A stretch of 64,000 bases of DNA from Salaquimonas sp. (GCA_022340185.1 JAJDOK010000045.1:49507-113506), one strand, 5' to 3'. Counted from the first letter of the stretch, positions 26,966 to 36,431 are shown. The notes: generated by a model from the sequence alone, not told the origin. Numbers and translations: made by a program.

Positions 26966-27871
26966 ATGTCGATCTACGAGATATTCGATCCGCAATTTTC
27001 CGCATTGTTCAACTCGAACGTGCATCTCGACCAGCTTGCCACCGGTTGTCGCTGGTCTGAGGGGCCGGCCTGGTTTGCCGCAGGGCGTTATCTGGTGTGG
27101 TCCGACATCCCCAACAACCGCATGATGCGTTATGACGAGACCGATGGCAGCGTTAGCGTCTTTCGTTCGCCTTCCTGGAATTCCAACGGCAATTATGTCG
27201 ACCGCGAAGGCCGGCTTCTCACCTGCGAACACGGTACGCGGCGCGTTACCCGCACCGAGCATGACGGCTCGATCACCGTCATCGCCGATAATTTCGGGGG
27301 CAAGCGTTTCAACAGCCCCAACGACGTCGTCGTCGATTCGGCCGGTGCGATCTGGTTCACCGATCCGACCTACGGCATCAAGACCGATTACGAGGGCGAC
27401 AAGGCCATTTCCGAGATCGGTTCGGCCAATGTCTATCGCGTCGATCCGGCGAGCGGTGAGGTCACGGCGGTGGCGACCGATTTCGTCCAACCCAACGGCC
27501 TTGCCTTCTCTCCCGACCATTCCAGGCTCTATATCGCCGATACCGGCCGCACCGAGGGGCCGGAACATCCTGCCCATATCAGGGTTTTCGACGTTGTCGA
27601 TGGCAGGAGTCTGAAGGGCGGCGCGGTCTTCGCCGAGTGTACGCGAGGCCTGTTCGATGGCTTCCGCCTCGACGAGGACGGCCGCATCTGGACGTCTACT
27701 GGCGAGGGCGTTGAATGCTATGATGCAGACGGCACGCTGCTCGGACTGATCCGAACGCCCGAGGTCGTCGCCAATTGCGTCTTCGGCGGGCCAAAGCGAA
27801 ACCGCCTGTTCATCGCCGCAACCACCTCTTTGTATGCGATCTACGTGATGGCGCGCGGCGCAAGACCGTGA
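26966..27871 (+). CDS. SMP-30/gluconolactonase-family lactonase
   Basis: A 301-residue six-bladed beta-propeller of the SMP-30/regucalcin family. Visible hallmarks are the metal glutamate in RWSEGPAWF, NSPNDVVVDSAGAIWFTDPTYG and the metal aspartate segment PDHSRLYIADTG. Such enzymes open sugar lactones to aldonic acids, the step before the dehydratase encoded at the left edge. The start MSIYEIFDPQ follows GGAGGAG; the longer open frame crosses the operator. Control by the divergent LacI protein is likely. Confidence 0.88.
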   Translation: MSIYEIFDPQFSALFNSNVHLDQLATGCRWSEGPAWFAAGRYLVWSDIPNNRMMRYDETDGSVSVFRSPSWNSNGNYVDREGRLLTCEHGTRRVTRTEHDGSITVIADNFGGKRFNSPNDVVVDSAGAIWFTDPTYGIKTDYEGDKAISEIGSANVYRVDPASGEVTAVATDFVQPNGLAFSPDHSRLYIADTGRTEGPEHPAHIRVFDVVDGRSLKGGAVFAECTRGLFDGFRLDEDGRIWTSTGEGVECYDADGTLLGLIRTPEVVANCVFGGPKRNRLFIAATTSLYAIYVMARGARP

Positions 27872-27964
27872 CAACGCGGCCCCCAGGGTAATCAATCACT
27901 GCTTGCCTTTTCCCGCCTGGGACCGCACGACGGAAATGAACACTGCGCGCTTCGGGAGACGTAC

Positions 27965-29584
27965 ATGATGCGTGAATCGGCTGGCGAATACGACTACATC
28001 GTCGCAGGCGCCGGCTCTGCCGGCTGCGTGCTGGCCAACCGCCTGTCCGCCGATCCGAAAACGCGCGTCCTGCTGCTCGAAGGCGGCGGCAATGACGACT
28101 GGATATGGTTCCACATTCCCGTCGGCTATCTCTTCGCCATCGGCAATCCTCGCGCCGACTGGCTGATGAAGACGGCATCCGAACCTGGCCTTAACGGCCG
28201 CGCGCTGAACTATCCGCGCGGCAAGGTGCTGGGTGGCTGTTCGGCCATCAACGGCATGATCTACATGCGCGGTCAGGCGCGTGACTACGATGGCTGGCGC
28301 CAGATGGGGCTCGCCGGCTGGGGATGGGACGACGTGCTGCCGTTCTTCATGAAGCACGAGGATCACGAAAACCCGCCCAACGACAAGCACGCCAGCGGCG
28401 GCGAATGGCGGGTCGAACATCTGCGCGGCCACTGGGACGTGCTCGACCGCATCCGCGATGCGGCGCAGGAGGCGGGCATTTCCAAGGTCGATGATTTCAA
28501 TACCGGCGACAATGCGGGCTCGTCCTATTTCCAGGTCAACCAGCGGCGCGGACGGCGCTGGAGTGCGGCGCGGGGCTTCCTGAAGCCCGTCATGAGCCGG
28601 TCGAACCTGCACGTCGTCACCGGCGCACTCGTGGACAGGGTCGAATTCGCCGATGGCCGCGCCGGTTCGATCACCTGGTGGAAGGGTGGCGAAGCATTCA
28701 GCGCTTCCGCACGCGGGGAAATCCTGCTGTCGGCTGGTGCCGTCGCCTCGCCAGCCATCCTGGAGCGCTCGGGCATCGGCAACCCGGAAATCCTGAAGGC
28801 CAACGGTATCGAACCCTTGGTCGAGGCCAGGGGTGTTGGGGAAAACATGCAGGACCATCTCCAGATCCGCCCAATCTACAAGGTCAGCGGCATCAGGACA
28901 TTGAACGAGACCTATGCCAGCCTGTTCAATCGCGCACTGATGGGGCTGGACTATGCGCTGCGCCGGCGCGGCCCGCTCACCATGGCGCCCTCCCAGCTTG
29001 GCGCCTTCGTCGCCTCCTCACCGGAATACGAGACCGCCAATCTGCAGTTCCATTTCCAGCCGCTGTCGCTCGACGACTGGGGCAAATTGCTGCACCCCTT
29101 CCCCGCTTTTACCGCCAGCGTGTGCAATCTGCGTCCGACCAGCCGAGGCTCTGTTCATGTCGCCGCCACCTCGGCCACCGAACATCCCGCGATCCGGCCC
29201 AATTACCTTTCGACCGAGGCTGACCGCCAGGTCGCCGTCGATGCGCTGAATTGGGTGCGCAGGATCGTCGCCCAGCCGTCACTGGCGCCCTATTCGCCGC
29301 AGGAATTCAAGCCCGGCGCCCATGTGGTTTCCGACGAGGATCTGGCCATTGCTGCAGGCGATCTCGGCACGACGATCTTCCATCCCGTCGGCACCGCCCG
29401 CATGGGAGGCGACGGCGACACGAATGCCGTGCTGGACGAACGTTTGCGCGTACGTGGCATTGCCGGACTGCGCGTCATCGACGCTTCCGTGATGCCGACG
29501 ATCACCTCCGGCAACACCAACTCGCCAACCATGATGATCGCCGAAAAGGGCGCAGCCATGGTAATGGAAGACGCACGCGCCTGA
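27965..29584 (+). CDS. GMC-family FAD oxidoreductase (choline dehydrogenase-like)
   Basis: A 539-residue flavoenzyme. The FAD dinucleotide motif is at residues 12 to 25 (GAGSAGCVLANRLS). GMC signature 1 lies in YPRGKVLGGCSAINGMIYMRGQ and signature 2 in GAVASPAILERSGIG. The C-terminal catalytic stretch reads HPVGTARMGG, with a second conserved His/Asn region SGNTNSPTMMIAEKGA. Such enzymes oxidise alcohols or sugars and pass electrons to a quinone. Here it follows the lactonase by 93 bp, so it may oxidise the sugar to the lactone (inference). Two adjacent ATGs at 27965 and 27968 can serve as start. Confidence 0.88.
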   Translation: MMRESAGEYDYIVAGAGSAGCVLANRLSADPKTRVLLLEGGGNDDWIWFHIPVGYLFAIGNPRADWLMKTASEPGLNGRALNYPRGKVLGGCSAINGMIYMRGQARDYDGWRQMGLAGWGWDDVLPFFMKHEDHENPPNDKHASGGEWRVEHLRGHWDVLDRIRDAAQEAGISKVDDFNTGDNAGSSYFQVNQRRGRRWSAARGFLKPVMSRSNLHVVTGALVDRVEFADGRAGSITWWKGGEAFSASARGEILLSAGAVASPAILERSGIGNPEILKANGIEPLVEARGVGENMQDHLQIRPIYKVSGIRTLNETYASLFNRALMGLDYALRRRGPLTMAPSQLGAFVASSPEYETANLQFHFQPLSLDDWGKLLHPFPAFTASVCNLRPTSRGSVHVAATSATEHPAIRPNYLSTEADRQVAVDALNWVRRIVAQPSLAPYSPQEFKPGAHVVSDEDLAIAAGDLGTTIFHPVGTARMGGDGDTNAVLDERLRVRGIAGLRVIDASVMPTITSGNTNSPTMMIAEKGAAMVMEDARA

Positions 29585-29695
29585 TTCCTGTGGTTTTTCA
29601 GATGATTGCCGGGAAATCGCGTGACAACGGCTTCAGCTTTCATTAACGCTGTCACCAGCCGAAACGCGACAAAAATGCGCGGCATATCCACCATC

Positions 29696-29723
29696 TTGCA
29701 ATCCGCGACAGAATACGTATATC
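29696..29723 (+). promoter_or_regulatory. Probable promoter of the DUF2892-RND operon
   Basis: TTGCAA (29696-29701) and TATATC (29718-29723), separated by 16 bases, lie 31 bp upstream of the DUF2892 start. The operator-like site at 29720 overlaps the -10 box. Confidence 0.5.
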
Positions 29724-29737
29724 AGCATTTGCTAATA
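29720..29737. promoter_or_regulatory. ArsR/BigR-like operator before the DUF2892-RND operon
   Basis: TATCAGCATTTGCTAATA is an inverted repeat (TATYAGCA-N2-TGCTAATA). The same 18-base element occurs before the lipoate ligase gene at 46238 (15 of 18 identical) and more weakly before dsrE3C at 44312 (12 of 18). AT-rich dyads of this type are bound by sulfane-sulfur-sensing ArsR-family repressors such as BigR, SqrR and SoxR/sHdrR. Confidence 0.55.
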
Positions 29738-29753
29738 TTTACGGAGTATCCAC

Positions 29754-29954
29754 ATGTCGCTCGACCGTTCCGTTCTCGCCTTTGCCGGCATCATGACCCT
29801 GATTTCCGTTGCCCTGACGGTTTGGGTTTCGCCCTATTTCGCCTGGTTCACCGTCTTCATCGGCGCCAACATGATTCAGTCGGCCTTCACCGGCTGGTGC
29901 CCGGCTGCCATGATTTTCAAGGCATTCGGCGTCAAGCCGGGCTGTGCATTCTGA
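29754..29954 (+). CDS. DUF2892 (YgaP-like transmembrane) small membrane protein
   Basis: A 66-residue protein with two membrane segments (LAFAGIMTLISVALTVWV and FAWFTVFIGANMIQSAF) and a C-terminal tail WCPAAMIFKAFGVKPGCAF carrying two cysteines. The domain matches the membrane part of YgaP, a rhodanese-linked protein, and DUF2892 genes often sit in BigR-controlled sulfide-detoxification operons. Here it lacks a rhodanese domain. It precedes the RND adaptor gene with a one-base overlap (TGATG), so all three are translated together. Confidence 0.85.
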   Translation: MSLDRSVLAFAGIMTLISVALTVWVSPYFAWFTVFIGANMIQSAFTGWCPAAMIFKAFGVKPGCAF

Positions 29955-30937
29955 TGACTCGCGCACTGCTCCCCATCACAGCGCTGGCAGCCTTAGCTTT
30001 CAGCCTTTCCGTGCTTCCGGCCTCGGCCGGGACGCTCAAGCTCGCCCCGACGGCTGTCACCGAATGGAAGGCCGTTTATGGCCGCGTCGAGGCGCGCGAT
30101 ACCGTGCCCGCACGTGCGCGCATCGGCGGCACGGTCGTCGAATTGCTGGTCAGCGAGGGCGACGCCGTCACCGCCGGCCAGAAGATCGCAAAGGTGCATG
30201 ACGACAAGATCGCTTTCCAGATTGCAGCCACTGACGCCCAGCTTCGCGCCGGCAAGTCGCAGCTGGAGACCGCCCAGGCCAATCTCGACCGTGCCGAAAA
30301 GCTGGTCAAGCGCGGCGTCGCCACGGCCCAGCAACTCGACCAGTTGCGCACGGCCGTCGATGTCGCCCGCAACAATATCGCGGCCACAGAAGCGCAGCGC
30401 TCCGTCCTTCTGCAGCAAACCGCCGAAGGCGACGTGCTGGCGCCCGTAGACGGCAAGGTCATCACCGTTCCCGTTACCCGTGATGCCGTCATCATGGCAG
30501 GCGAAACGGTCGCCACCATCGGCGGCGGCGGCTTCTTCCTGCGTCTGGCCATTCCCGAGCGCCACGCGGCCAGCCTCGAGGAAGGCGCGGAAATCCAGAT
30601 TTCTTCGGAAGGCCTGCACGAGAAGGGCCGGCTCGCCAAGATCTATCCCCAGATCGAGAACGGCCGCGTTATCGCCGATGTCGAGGTCGATGCGCTCGAC
30701 ACCGATTTTGTCGATGCCCGCGTACTGGTCGAGGTTCCGGTCGGACACCGCACCGCCCTGCTCGTCCCCGAAGGGGCTGTCCTTACGCGTTCCGGCATCG
30801 ATTTCGTCAAAGTCGAGGCCGAAGGCGGTGAGGTCGAACGTGCCGTCATCATCGGCAGGGCCCCGAACAGCGCCACCGCCGGAATGGTCGAAATCCTGAC
30901 CGGTCTTGCTCCCGGAGATATGGTCGTCCTGCCATGA
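29954..30937 (+). CDS. RND efflux periplasmic adaptor subunit (HlyD/MexE-like)
   Basis: A 327-residue membrane-fusion protein. A Sec signal peptide ends near PASAGT. A lipoyl/barrel-sandwich half-motif follows (RIGGTVVELLVSEGDAVTAGQ), then an alpha-helical hairpin rich in Ala, Gln and Lys (about residues 95 to 150), the second lipoyl half (VLAPVDGKVITVPV) and a beta-barrel region. It would link the inner-membrane pump to an outer-membrane channel. Its start overlaps the DUF2892 stop and its stop overlaps the pump start by 4 bp. No outer-membrane factor gene is nearby. Confidence 0.9.
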   Translation: MTRALLPITALAALAFSLSVLPASAGTLKLAPTAVTEWKAVYGRVEARDTVPARARIGGTVVELLVSEGDAVTAGQKIAKVHDDKIAFQIAATDAQLRAGKSQLETAQANLDRAEKLVKRGVATAQQLDQLRTAVDVARNNIAATEAQRSVLLQQTAEGDVLAPVDGKVITVPVTRDAVIMAGETVATIGGGGFFLRLAIPERHAASLEEGAEIQISSEGLHEKGRLAKIYPQIENGRVIADVEVDALDTDFVDARVLVEVPVGHRTALLVPEGAVLTRSGIDFVKVEAEGGEVERAVIIGRAPNSATAGMVEILTGLAPGDMVVLP

Positions 30938-33900
30938 GTTCCGAAAAGCCTGAACAGAGCCTGGGCATAGCAGGCGGGCTGACGCGCGCCTTCATTTCCT
31001 CGCCGCTGACGCCGCTATTCCTGATGGCCGCCTTCATCTTCGGCCTTGTCGCGCTGTCCACCCTGCCGCGCGAGGAGGAGCCTCAGATTTCGGTGCCGAT
31101 GGTCGACATCCATGTCGAAGCCCCCGGCCTGAAAGCCGAGGACGCCGCCAAGCTCATCACCGAGCCGCTGGAAACGGTCGTCAAGGGCATTGACGGTGTC
31201 GAGCATGTCTATTCGCAGTCGAGCGATGACCATGTCATGGTCACCGCGCGCTTCGTCGTCGGCACATCCGCCGATGCCGCCATCCTGCGCGTTCACGACA
31301 AGGTGCGCGCCAATCTCGACCGAATTCCCGTCGGCATCAAGGAGCCGCTGATCGTCGGCCGCGGCATCGACGATGTCGCCATCGTTGCGCTCACGCTTTC
31401 ACCAAAGCCGGGCGATGCCAGCCACGTCACCGCAAACGACCTGACCCGCATCGCCCGCGAACTCAGAACCGAGATTTCCAAGATCGACGATGTCGGTCTG
31501 ACCTATCTGGTTGGCGAGACGGGCGAATTGATGCGTGTCACGCCCGATCCGGACCGTCTTGCGCTCTACGGCGTCACGCTGCAGCAGCTTGTCAGCAAGG
31601 TTTCGGGTGCCAACCGCGCCTTCAATTCCGGCATGGTCCGCGACAGTCGCGAAGGTCATTGGGGCGAGCAGATCGACGTTCTTGCCGGCGAAACGCTGTC
31701 AACACCCGCAGAGATCGCCAATCTGCTGATCACCGCACGCGACGGCAGGCCGGTCTATGTCCGCGACGTCGCTGACGTGGCCTTCGCAAACGACATGAGC
31801 GAGGCACTCGTCTCCACCGTTACCGAACAGGACGGCAAGGTCGAACGCGTCCCCGCCGTCACGCTCGCCGTCGCCAAGCGTGCCGGTTCCAACGCGGTCA
31901 CCGTCGCCGAGAAGATCCTGCATCGCGTCGAACTGCTCGAGGGCAAACTCATCCCCGAGGGCGTTTCCGTCGAGATCACCCGCGATTATGGCGAGACCGC
32001 CAACGAGAAGGCGAACGAACTGCTGTTCCATCTGGGCCTCGCCACGCTTTCGATCATCGCGCTGGTGTGGGTTGCCATCGGCTGGCGCGAGGCGATCGTC
32101 GTCGCCGTCGTCATCCCGGTCACCATCCTGCTGACGCTCTTTGCCTCGAGGCTGATGGGCTACACCCTCAACCGCGTCTCGCTGTTCGCACTGATCTTTT
32201 CGATCGGCATCCTGGTCGACGACGCCATCGTCGTCATCGAGAACATCGCCCGCCACTGGGCCATGAAGGACGGTCGCGACCGGCGTACGGCGGCGATCCA
32301 GGCGGTTGCCGAGGTCGGCAATCCGACCATCGTCGCCACCTTGACGGTCGTCGCCGCGCTGCTGCCGATGCTGTTCGTCTCTGGCATGATGGGCCCCTAT
32401 ATGAGTCCGATTCCGGCCAACGCCTCGGCCGCGATGATCTTTTCCTTCTTCATCGCCGTCATGGTTACGCCATGGCTGATGATGAAGACCGCCGGCAAGG
32501 CTCCCATACCCGCCCATGACGAGGGCGAGCATGGCGGCGTGCTGGGCAAGGTCTATGCCATGGTCGCCCGGCCCGTTCTGGCGTCGAAGGCGCGCAGCTG
32601 GCTGTTCCTCATCATCGTCGGCATCCTGACGCTGGGTTCGCTGAGCCTGTTCTACACCAAGCATGTCACGGTCAAGCTGCTGCCCTTCGACAACAAGTCC
32701 GAACTGTCCGTCGTCGTCGACCTGCCGGAGGGCTCCTCCGTCGAGGCGACCGACGCCGTCGCCCAGGCGGTTGCGGCCAAGATACTCGACATGCCGGAGG
32801 TGAAATCCGCGCAGGTCCATGCCGGCACGGCTGCGCCATTCAACTTCAACGGCCTGGTGCGCCACTATTACCTGCGCGCCGAACCGCAGATGGGCGATGT
32901 CGCCATCAATCTGACCGGCAAGTCCGAACGCGACCGCACCAGTCACGAAATCGCGCTCGATATCCGCAAGCGCATCGCCGACATCCCCGTGCCCGAAGGC
33001 ACCAGCCTGAAAGTGGTCGAGCCGCCGCCGGGTCCGCCGGTCATCGCCACGCTGCTCGCCGAGATCTACGGTCCCGACGCCGAAACTCGGCGCAAGGTCG
33101 CCGCCAAGGTCGAGGAAGCCTTCCGTTCGGTTCCCTTCATTGTCGACGTCGACAATTCCTACGGTCAGCCGGCCAGGCGTCTGCGCACCACGATCTCCTC
33201 CGACGACACCGAATTCTTCGGCGTACAGGAAAGCGACATCTTCGACACCATCGCCACGCTCAATGCCGGCACGACCGTCGGCTATTCGCATCGTGGCGGC
33301 GGTCGCCATCCGATCCCGATCCGCATCGAGCGACCGAAGGGTGAGAAGACCTTCGACGAACGCTTCCTGACGACGCCGATCCCGGCCAATGTGCTGCCGG
33401 GCGCGCGCGGCGTTGTCGAACTGGGCGACGTCGTCAAGGTTCGCGAGGAACGCTCTTCCTTCCCGATCTTTCGTCATAACGGACGTGCCGCCGAGATGGT
33501 CAATGCCGAGCTTGCCGGCTCCTTTGAGGCGCCGCTTTACGGCATGCTCGCCGTGCAGCAGGCGATCGACAACATGGACTGGGGCGATCTGCCCAAGCCC
33601 GTCATCTCGCTGCATGGCCAGCCGGAAGAGGAAGATCATCCCACGCTGCTGTGGGATGGCGAATGGGAGGTCACCTGGGTTACCTTCCGCGACATGGGCG
33701 CCGCCTTCATGGTCGCCATGCTCGGCATCTACATCCTGGTCGTCGCCCAGTTCGGCTCATTCAAGGTACCGCTGGTCATTCTGACCCCGATCCCGCTGAC
33801 CTTCATCGGCATCCTCGGCGGTCACTGGCTGTTCGGCGCGCCTTTCTCGGCGACCTCGATGATCGGCTTCATCGCGCTTGCCGGCATCATCGTGCGCAAC

Positions 33901-34155
33901 TCGATCCTGCTGGTCGACTTCATCCGCAATGCCTCCTCGCCCGACAGGCCACTGACGGAAGTCCTGATCGAGGCCGGCTCGATCCGCTTCAAGCCGATCC
34001 TGCTGACCGCACTCGCCGCGATGATCGGCGCCGCCGTTATCCTGGCCGACCCGATCTTCCAGGGTCTCGCCATCTCGCTGTTGTTCGGCCTCGCCTCCTC
34101 CACCCTGCTGACGGTGCTCGTCATTCCGGCGATCTACCGCGTCATGCGGACCTGA
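30934..34155 (+). CDS. RND-family efflux pump, inner-membrane permease
   Basis: A 1073-residue AcrB-type proton-driven pump. The N-terminal membrane segment (LTPLFLMAAFIFGLVALSTL) is followed by the first periplasmic porter loop (VDIHVEAPGLKAEDAAKLI). The central six-helix block includes SIGILVDDAIVVIENIARH, with the paired acidic residues of transmembrane helix 4. A second half repeats the layout, ending in MIGFIALAGIIVRNSILLVDF and LPLLFG-type helices. The substrate is unknown. The operon has a sulfur-type operator, which suggests export of a toxic by-product of sulfur metabolism (inference). Confidence 0.93.
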   Translation: MSSEKPEQSLGIAGGLTRAFISSPLTPLFLMAAFIFGLVALSTLPREEEPQISVPMVDIHVEAPGLKAEDAAKLITEPLETVVKGIDGVEHVYSQSSDDHVMVTARFVVGTSADAAILRVHDKVRANLDRIPVGIKEPLIVGRGIDDVAIVALTLSPKPGDASHVTANDLTRIARELRTEISKIDDVGLTYLVGETGELMRVTPDPDRLALYGVTLQQLVSKVSGANRAFNSGMVRDSREGHWGEQIDVLAGETLSTPAEIANLLITARDGRPVYVRDVADVAFANDMSEALVSTVTEQDGKVERVPAVTLAVAKRAGSNAVTVAEKILHRVELLEGKLIPEGVSVEITRDYGETANEKANELLFHLGLATLSIIALVWVAIGWREAIVVAVVIPVTILLTLFASRLMGYTLNRVSLFALIFSIGILVDDAIVVIENIARHWAMKDGRDRRTAAIQAVAEVGNPTIVATLTVVAALLPMLFVSGMMGPYMSPIPANASAAMIFSFFIAVMVTPWLMMKTAGKAPIPAHDEGEHGGVLGKVYAMVARPVLASKARSWLFLIIVGILTLGSLSLFYTKHVTVKLLPFDNKSELSVVVDLPEGSSVEATDAVAQAVAAKILDMPEVKSAQVHAGTAAPFNFNGLVRHYYLRAEPQMGDVAINLTGKSERDRTSHEIALDIRKRIADIPVPEGTSLKVVEPPPGPPVIATLLAEIYGPDAETRRKVAAKVEEAFRSVPFIVDVDNSYGQPARRLRTTISSDDTEFFGVQESDIFDTIATLNAGTTVGYSHRGGGRHPIPIRIERPKGEKTFDERFLTTPIPANVLPGARGVVELGDVVKVREERSSFPIFRHNGRAAEMVNAELAGSFEAPLYGMLAVQQAIDNMDWGDLPKPVISLHGQPEEEDHPTLLWDGEWEVTWVTFRDMGAAFMVAMLGIYILVVAQFGSFKVPLVILTPIPLTFIGILGGHWLFGAPFSATSMIGFIALAGIIVRNSILLVDFIRNASSPDRPLTEVLIEAGSIRFKPILLTALAAMIGAAVILADPIFQGLAISLLFGLASSTLLTVLVIPAIYRVMRT

Positions 34156-34190
34156 GGCGAGGGAGACCTCGAAACGGGAGATCAATTGCG

Positions 34191-36092
34191 TTGACCGCTT
34201 CGCAAAACAGCACGGAAAGCCATGAGCATCATGGCAGCGAACATGCCCCCTGGCCGGGCATCTCGCTGTCGTGGCTGCTCGCGTTCGCCTTCGGCGGACT
34301 GGTAGTGCTTTCCGTCGGCGCGGTTCTGGCGCTCTCGGTCCGCGCCAACTTCACCAACACGCTGTCGCTCCTCAATACCCGCGCCATCGAACTGATCGAC
34401 GGCATGGAACGCCAGATAACGGCGGAGGCGAGCCAGGCCGAACGCGTCGTCGAAGCCCTGTCGGCGCTCTACCGTGACGACGAAATCGGCCTCGATGCCT
34501 CGCCGGCGGTCGCCGCTCCGAACGAAAGGGCCGTGCTTGCCGGTCTGTTGCACACCGCACCCTCGGTCAAGGGCATCCTGCTGTTCGGCAAGGATGGCGA
34601 CTCCGCCTCGCTGTTCCGCACCCCGGATGGCGGTTTCGCGCTGCTCCCGTCAGGCATCTCGACCGGTGCGCAGTTTGCGGATCTGCGCGATCTGTTCGAT
34701 CTGAAGAAGATCGAAGCTGCCGACAAACCCGTCTGGGGCAGGCCGGTGCCCATCGGCACCACGCTGTTTCACAATGTCGCCCTGCCGCTCAAACGCGGCA
34801 ACCAGGTGGAAGGCGTGGCGGTTGCCGTTGTCGGCCAGGACATGGTCAGCCAGATCATGATGCGGCTCGCCAATGAAAGCGACGCCACGGTCTTCATGCT
34901 GAGCGAGGGCAATGGCGTCATCAGCCATTCGCGCCTGCCCGAACTGTTCCGCAGCCGCGATATCATCTCGATCGACGAGTTCCCCGACGAGGTGCTGCGC
35001 GAACTGCCCACGGCCACCGAGGACCGCGACTACGGCAAGGCGGCAGAACGAGGCATCCGCGTCTTCACCTCGCGCGACGCCAAGGGCGGGCACATTTTCC
35101 TGACCCGGCGGCTCACCGACTATTCCGCCGAACCATTCACGCTTGGCGTCTATTTCGCCGCCACCGACCTTGGTGCCGAGATGCTGCGTGCCGTCAACTC
35201 TCTGCTGGTTGGCCTCGCCGGCATGCTCGCTGCCGTCGTCGCCGCCATCCTGCTCGGCCGGCGTATTTCGCGTCCCATGAGTGAAGTCGCGGAAGCCGCG
35301 GCGCATTTCTCCGATTTCCGCCTCGACGACATCAACCCGCTGCCGCGTTCGCGCATCCGCGAGATCGACGACCAGGCCGTCGCGCTCAACCGCATGCGCA
35401 ACATCCTGCTGCATTTCACGCGCTACGTGCCGCGCGAACTGGTCGCCAGGCTGATGCGTTCGGGCGAGTCGGCGAGCCATCCGGTGGAGCGCGAGGTCAC
35501 CATCCTGTTCTCCGACATCATGGGCTTCACCACGATTTCCGAGCAGCTCAACGCCGCCGAGGTCGCCCATGTGCTCAACCAGCACTTCGAGATGGTCACC
35601 CGCAATGTCGAGGCCACCTCCGGCACGATCGACAAGTTCATGGGCGATGGCGTCATGGCCTTCTGGGGCGCGCCGGAGACCGACACCGACCATGTCATGC
35701 ATGCGGTCAGAGCCGCCGAAGCCATTACGCGTTCGCTGCATGAGGAAAACGCCGCGCGGCGCGAACTCGGCGAAGCGCCGCTGCGCGTGCGCATGGGGCT
35801 GCATACCGGCCGCGTCGTCGTCGGCAATATCGGCGGCCCCGACCGCCACAACTACACGATTGTCGGCGACACGGTGAATGTCGCCCAGCGCCTCGAACAG
35901 CTTGCCAAGGATCTGATGAAACCGGGCGACGAGGCCGTTGTTCTGGCCTCCTGCGATGTCGTCGATGCATCCGGCGGAAAGGCCAGCTTCACGCCGGCCG
36001 GAACCAGGCTGATCCGCGGCCGTGAAAACCCCGTCGCGGTCGCCGTGCTCAATACCGAGATCGAGCCCCGCAACACCGCGGCATGCGCCTGA
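34191..36092 (+). CDS. Class III adenylate/guanylate cyclase with periplasmic sensor and HAMP-like linker
   Basis: About 633 residues. The first membrane helix is near 25 to 50 (WLLAFAFGGLVVLSVGAVLAL). A periplasmic sensor of roughly 280 residues follows, then a second helix (LLVGLAGMLAAVVAAILLG), a HAMP-like linker (RRISRPMSEVAEAAAHFSDF) and the catalytic domain from about residue 430: ILFSDIMGFTTI, GTIDKFMGDGVMAFWG, VGDTVNVAQRLE. Both metal aspartates are present. No ATG suits the start; I use TTG at 34191, with CGGGAG 10 bp upstream. It sits 35 bp after the RND pump gene and may belong to that operon. Confidence 0.85.
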   Translation: MTASQNSTESHEHHGSEHAPWPGISLSWLLAFAFGGLVVLSVGAVLALSVRANFTNTLSLLNTRAIELIDGMERQITAEASQAERVVEALSALYRDDEIGLDASPAVAAPNERAVLAGLLHTAPSVKGILLFGKDGDSASLFRTPDGGFALLPSGISTGAQFADLRDLFDLKKIEAADKPVWGRPVPIGTTLFHNVALPLKRGNQVEGVAVAVVGQDMVSQIMMRLANESDATVFMLSEGNGVISHSRLPELFRSRDIISIDEFPDEVLRELPTATEDRDYGKAAERGIRVFTSRDAKGGHIFLTRRLTDYSAEPFTLGVYFAATDLGAEMLRAVNSLLVGLAGMLAAVVAAILLGRRISRPMSEVAEAAAHFSDFRLDDINPLPRSRIREIDDQAVALNRMRNILLHFTRYVPRELVARLMRSGESASHPVEREVTILFSDIMGFTTISEQLNAAEVAHVLNQHFEMVTRNVEATSGTIDKFMGDGVMAFWGAPETDTDHVMHAVRAAEAITRSLHEENAARRELGEAPLRVRMGLHTGRVVVGNIGGPDRHNYTIVGDTVNVAQRLEQLAKDLMKPGDEAVVLASCDVVDASGGKASFTPAGTRLIRGRENPVAVAVLNTEIEPRNTAACA

Positions 36093-36095
36093 ATG

Positions 36096-36130
36096 AAAAA
36101 GCCGCACCCGGGGCTCTGCCCGGATGCGGC
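36096..36130 (-). terminator. Rho-independent terminator ending the sHdr operon
   Basis: On the minus strand GCCGCATCCGGG (36130-36119) pairs with CCCGGGTGCGGC (36112-36101) with one mismatch, followed by five T residues (36100-36096). It stands 29 bp after the tusA stop, between two convergent genes. Confidence 0.85.
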
Positions 36131-36158
36131 TTGATCGGTTATCGCGACAATCTGAGCG

Positions 36159-36386
36159 TTACGACATACGCTTGATCACGAAGCGATACAGGCCTTCGCC
36201 GGCGTCCGATTCGACCAGCTCGTTACCGGTCGTGCGGCAGAAGGCCTCGAAATCCTTCACCGCGCCCGGATCGGTGGCCAGCACCTCCAGCGTTGCACCC
36301 ATGTCCATGTCCTTCAGCGTCTTCTTGGCGCGCAGGATGGGCAGCGGGCAGTTCAGTCCTTTTACGTCGAGCACCTGGTCGGCCAT
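36159..36386 (-). CDS. tusA: TusA sulfurtransferase
   Basis: A 75-residue sulfur-carrier protein. The CPxP motif is at residues 13 to 16 (LNCPLPILRAKK); Cys13 carries the persulfide. The second half is a typical two-layered alpha/beta fold (TDPGAVKDFEAFCRTTG). In sulfur oxidisers TusA passes sulfane sulfur between rhodanese, DsrE-family proteins and the sHdr complex in the cytoplasm. It is the last gene of the sHdr transcription unit, 45 bp after the DsrE-family gene and before a clear terminator. Confidence 0.92.
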   Translation of the reverse strand: MADQVLDVKGLNCPLPILRAKKTLKDMDMGATLEVLATDPGAVKDFEAFCRTTGNELVESDAGEGLYRFVIKRMS

Positions 36387-36431
36387 CTCTTACCTCTTTG
36401 TCGTATATGCCATGCGCCGTTCAGGCGCGTT

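Noticed and set aside
31699..33639. A 646-residue minus-strand frame
   Set aside because: Antisense shadow of the RND pump, with low-complexity Asp/Gly/Arg composition.
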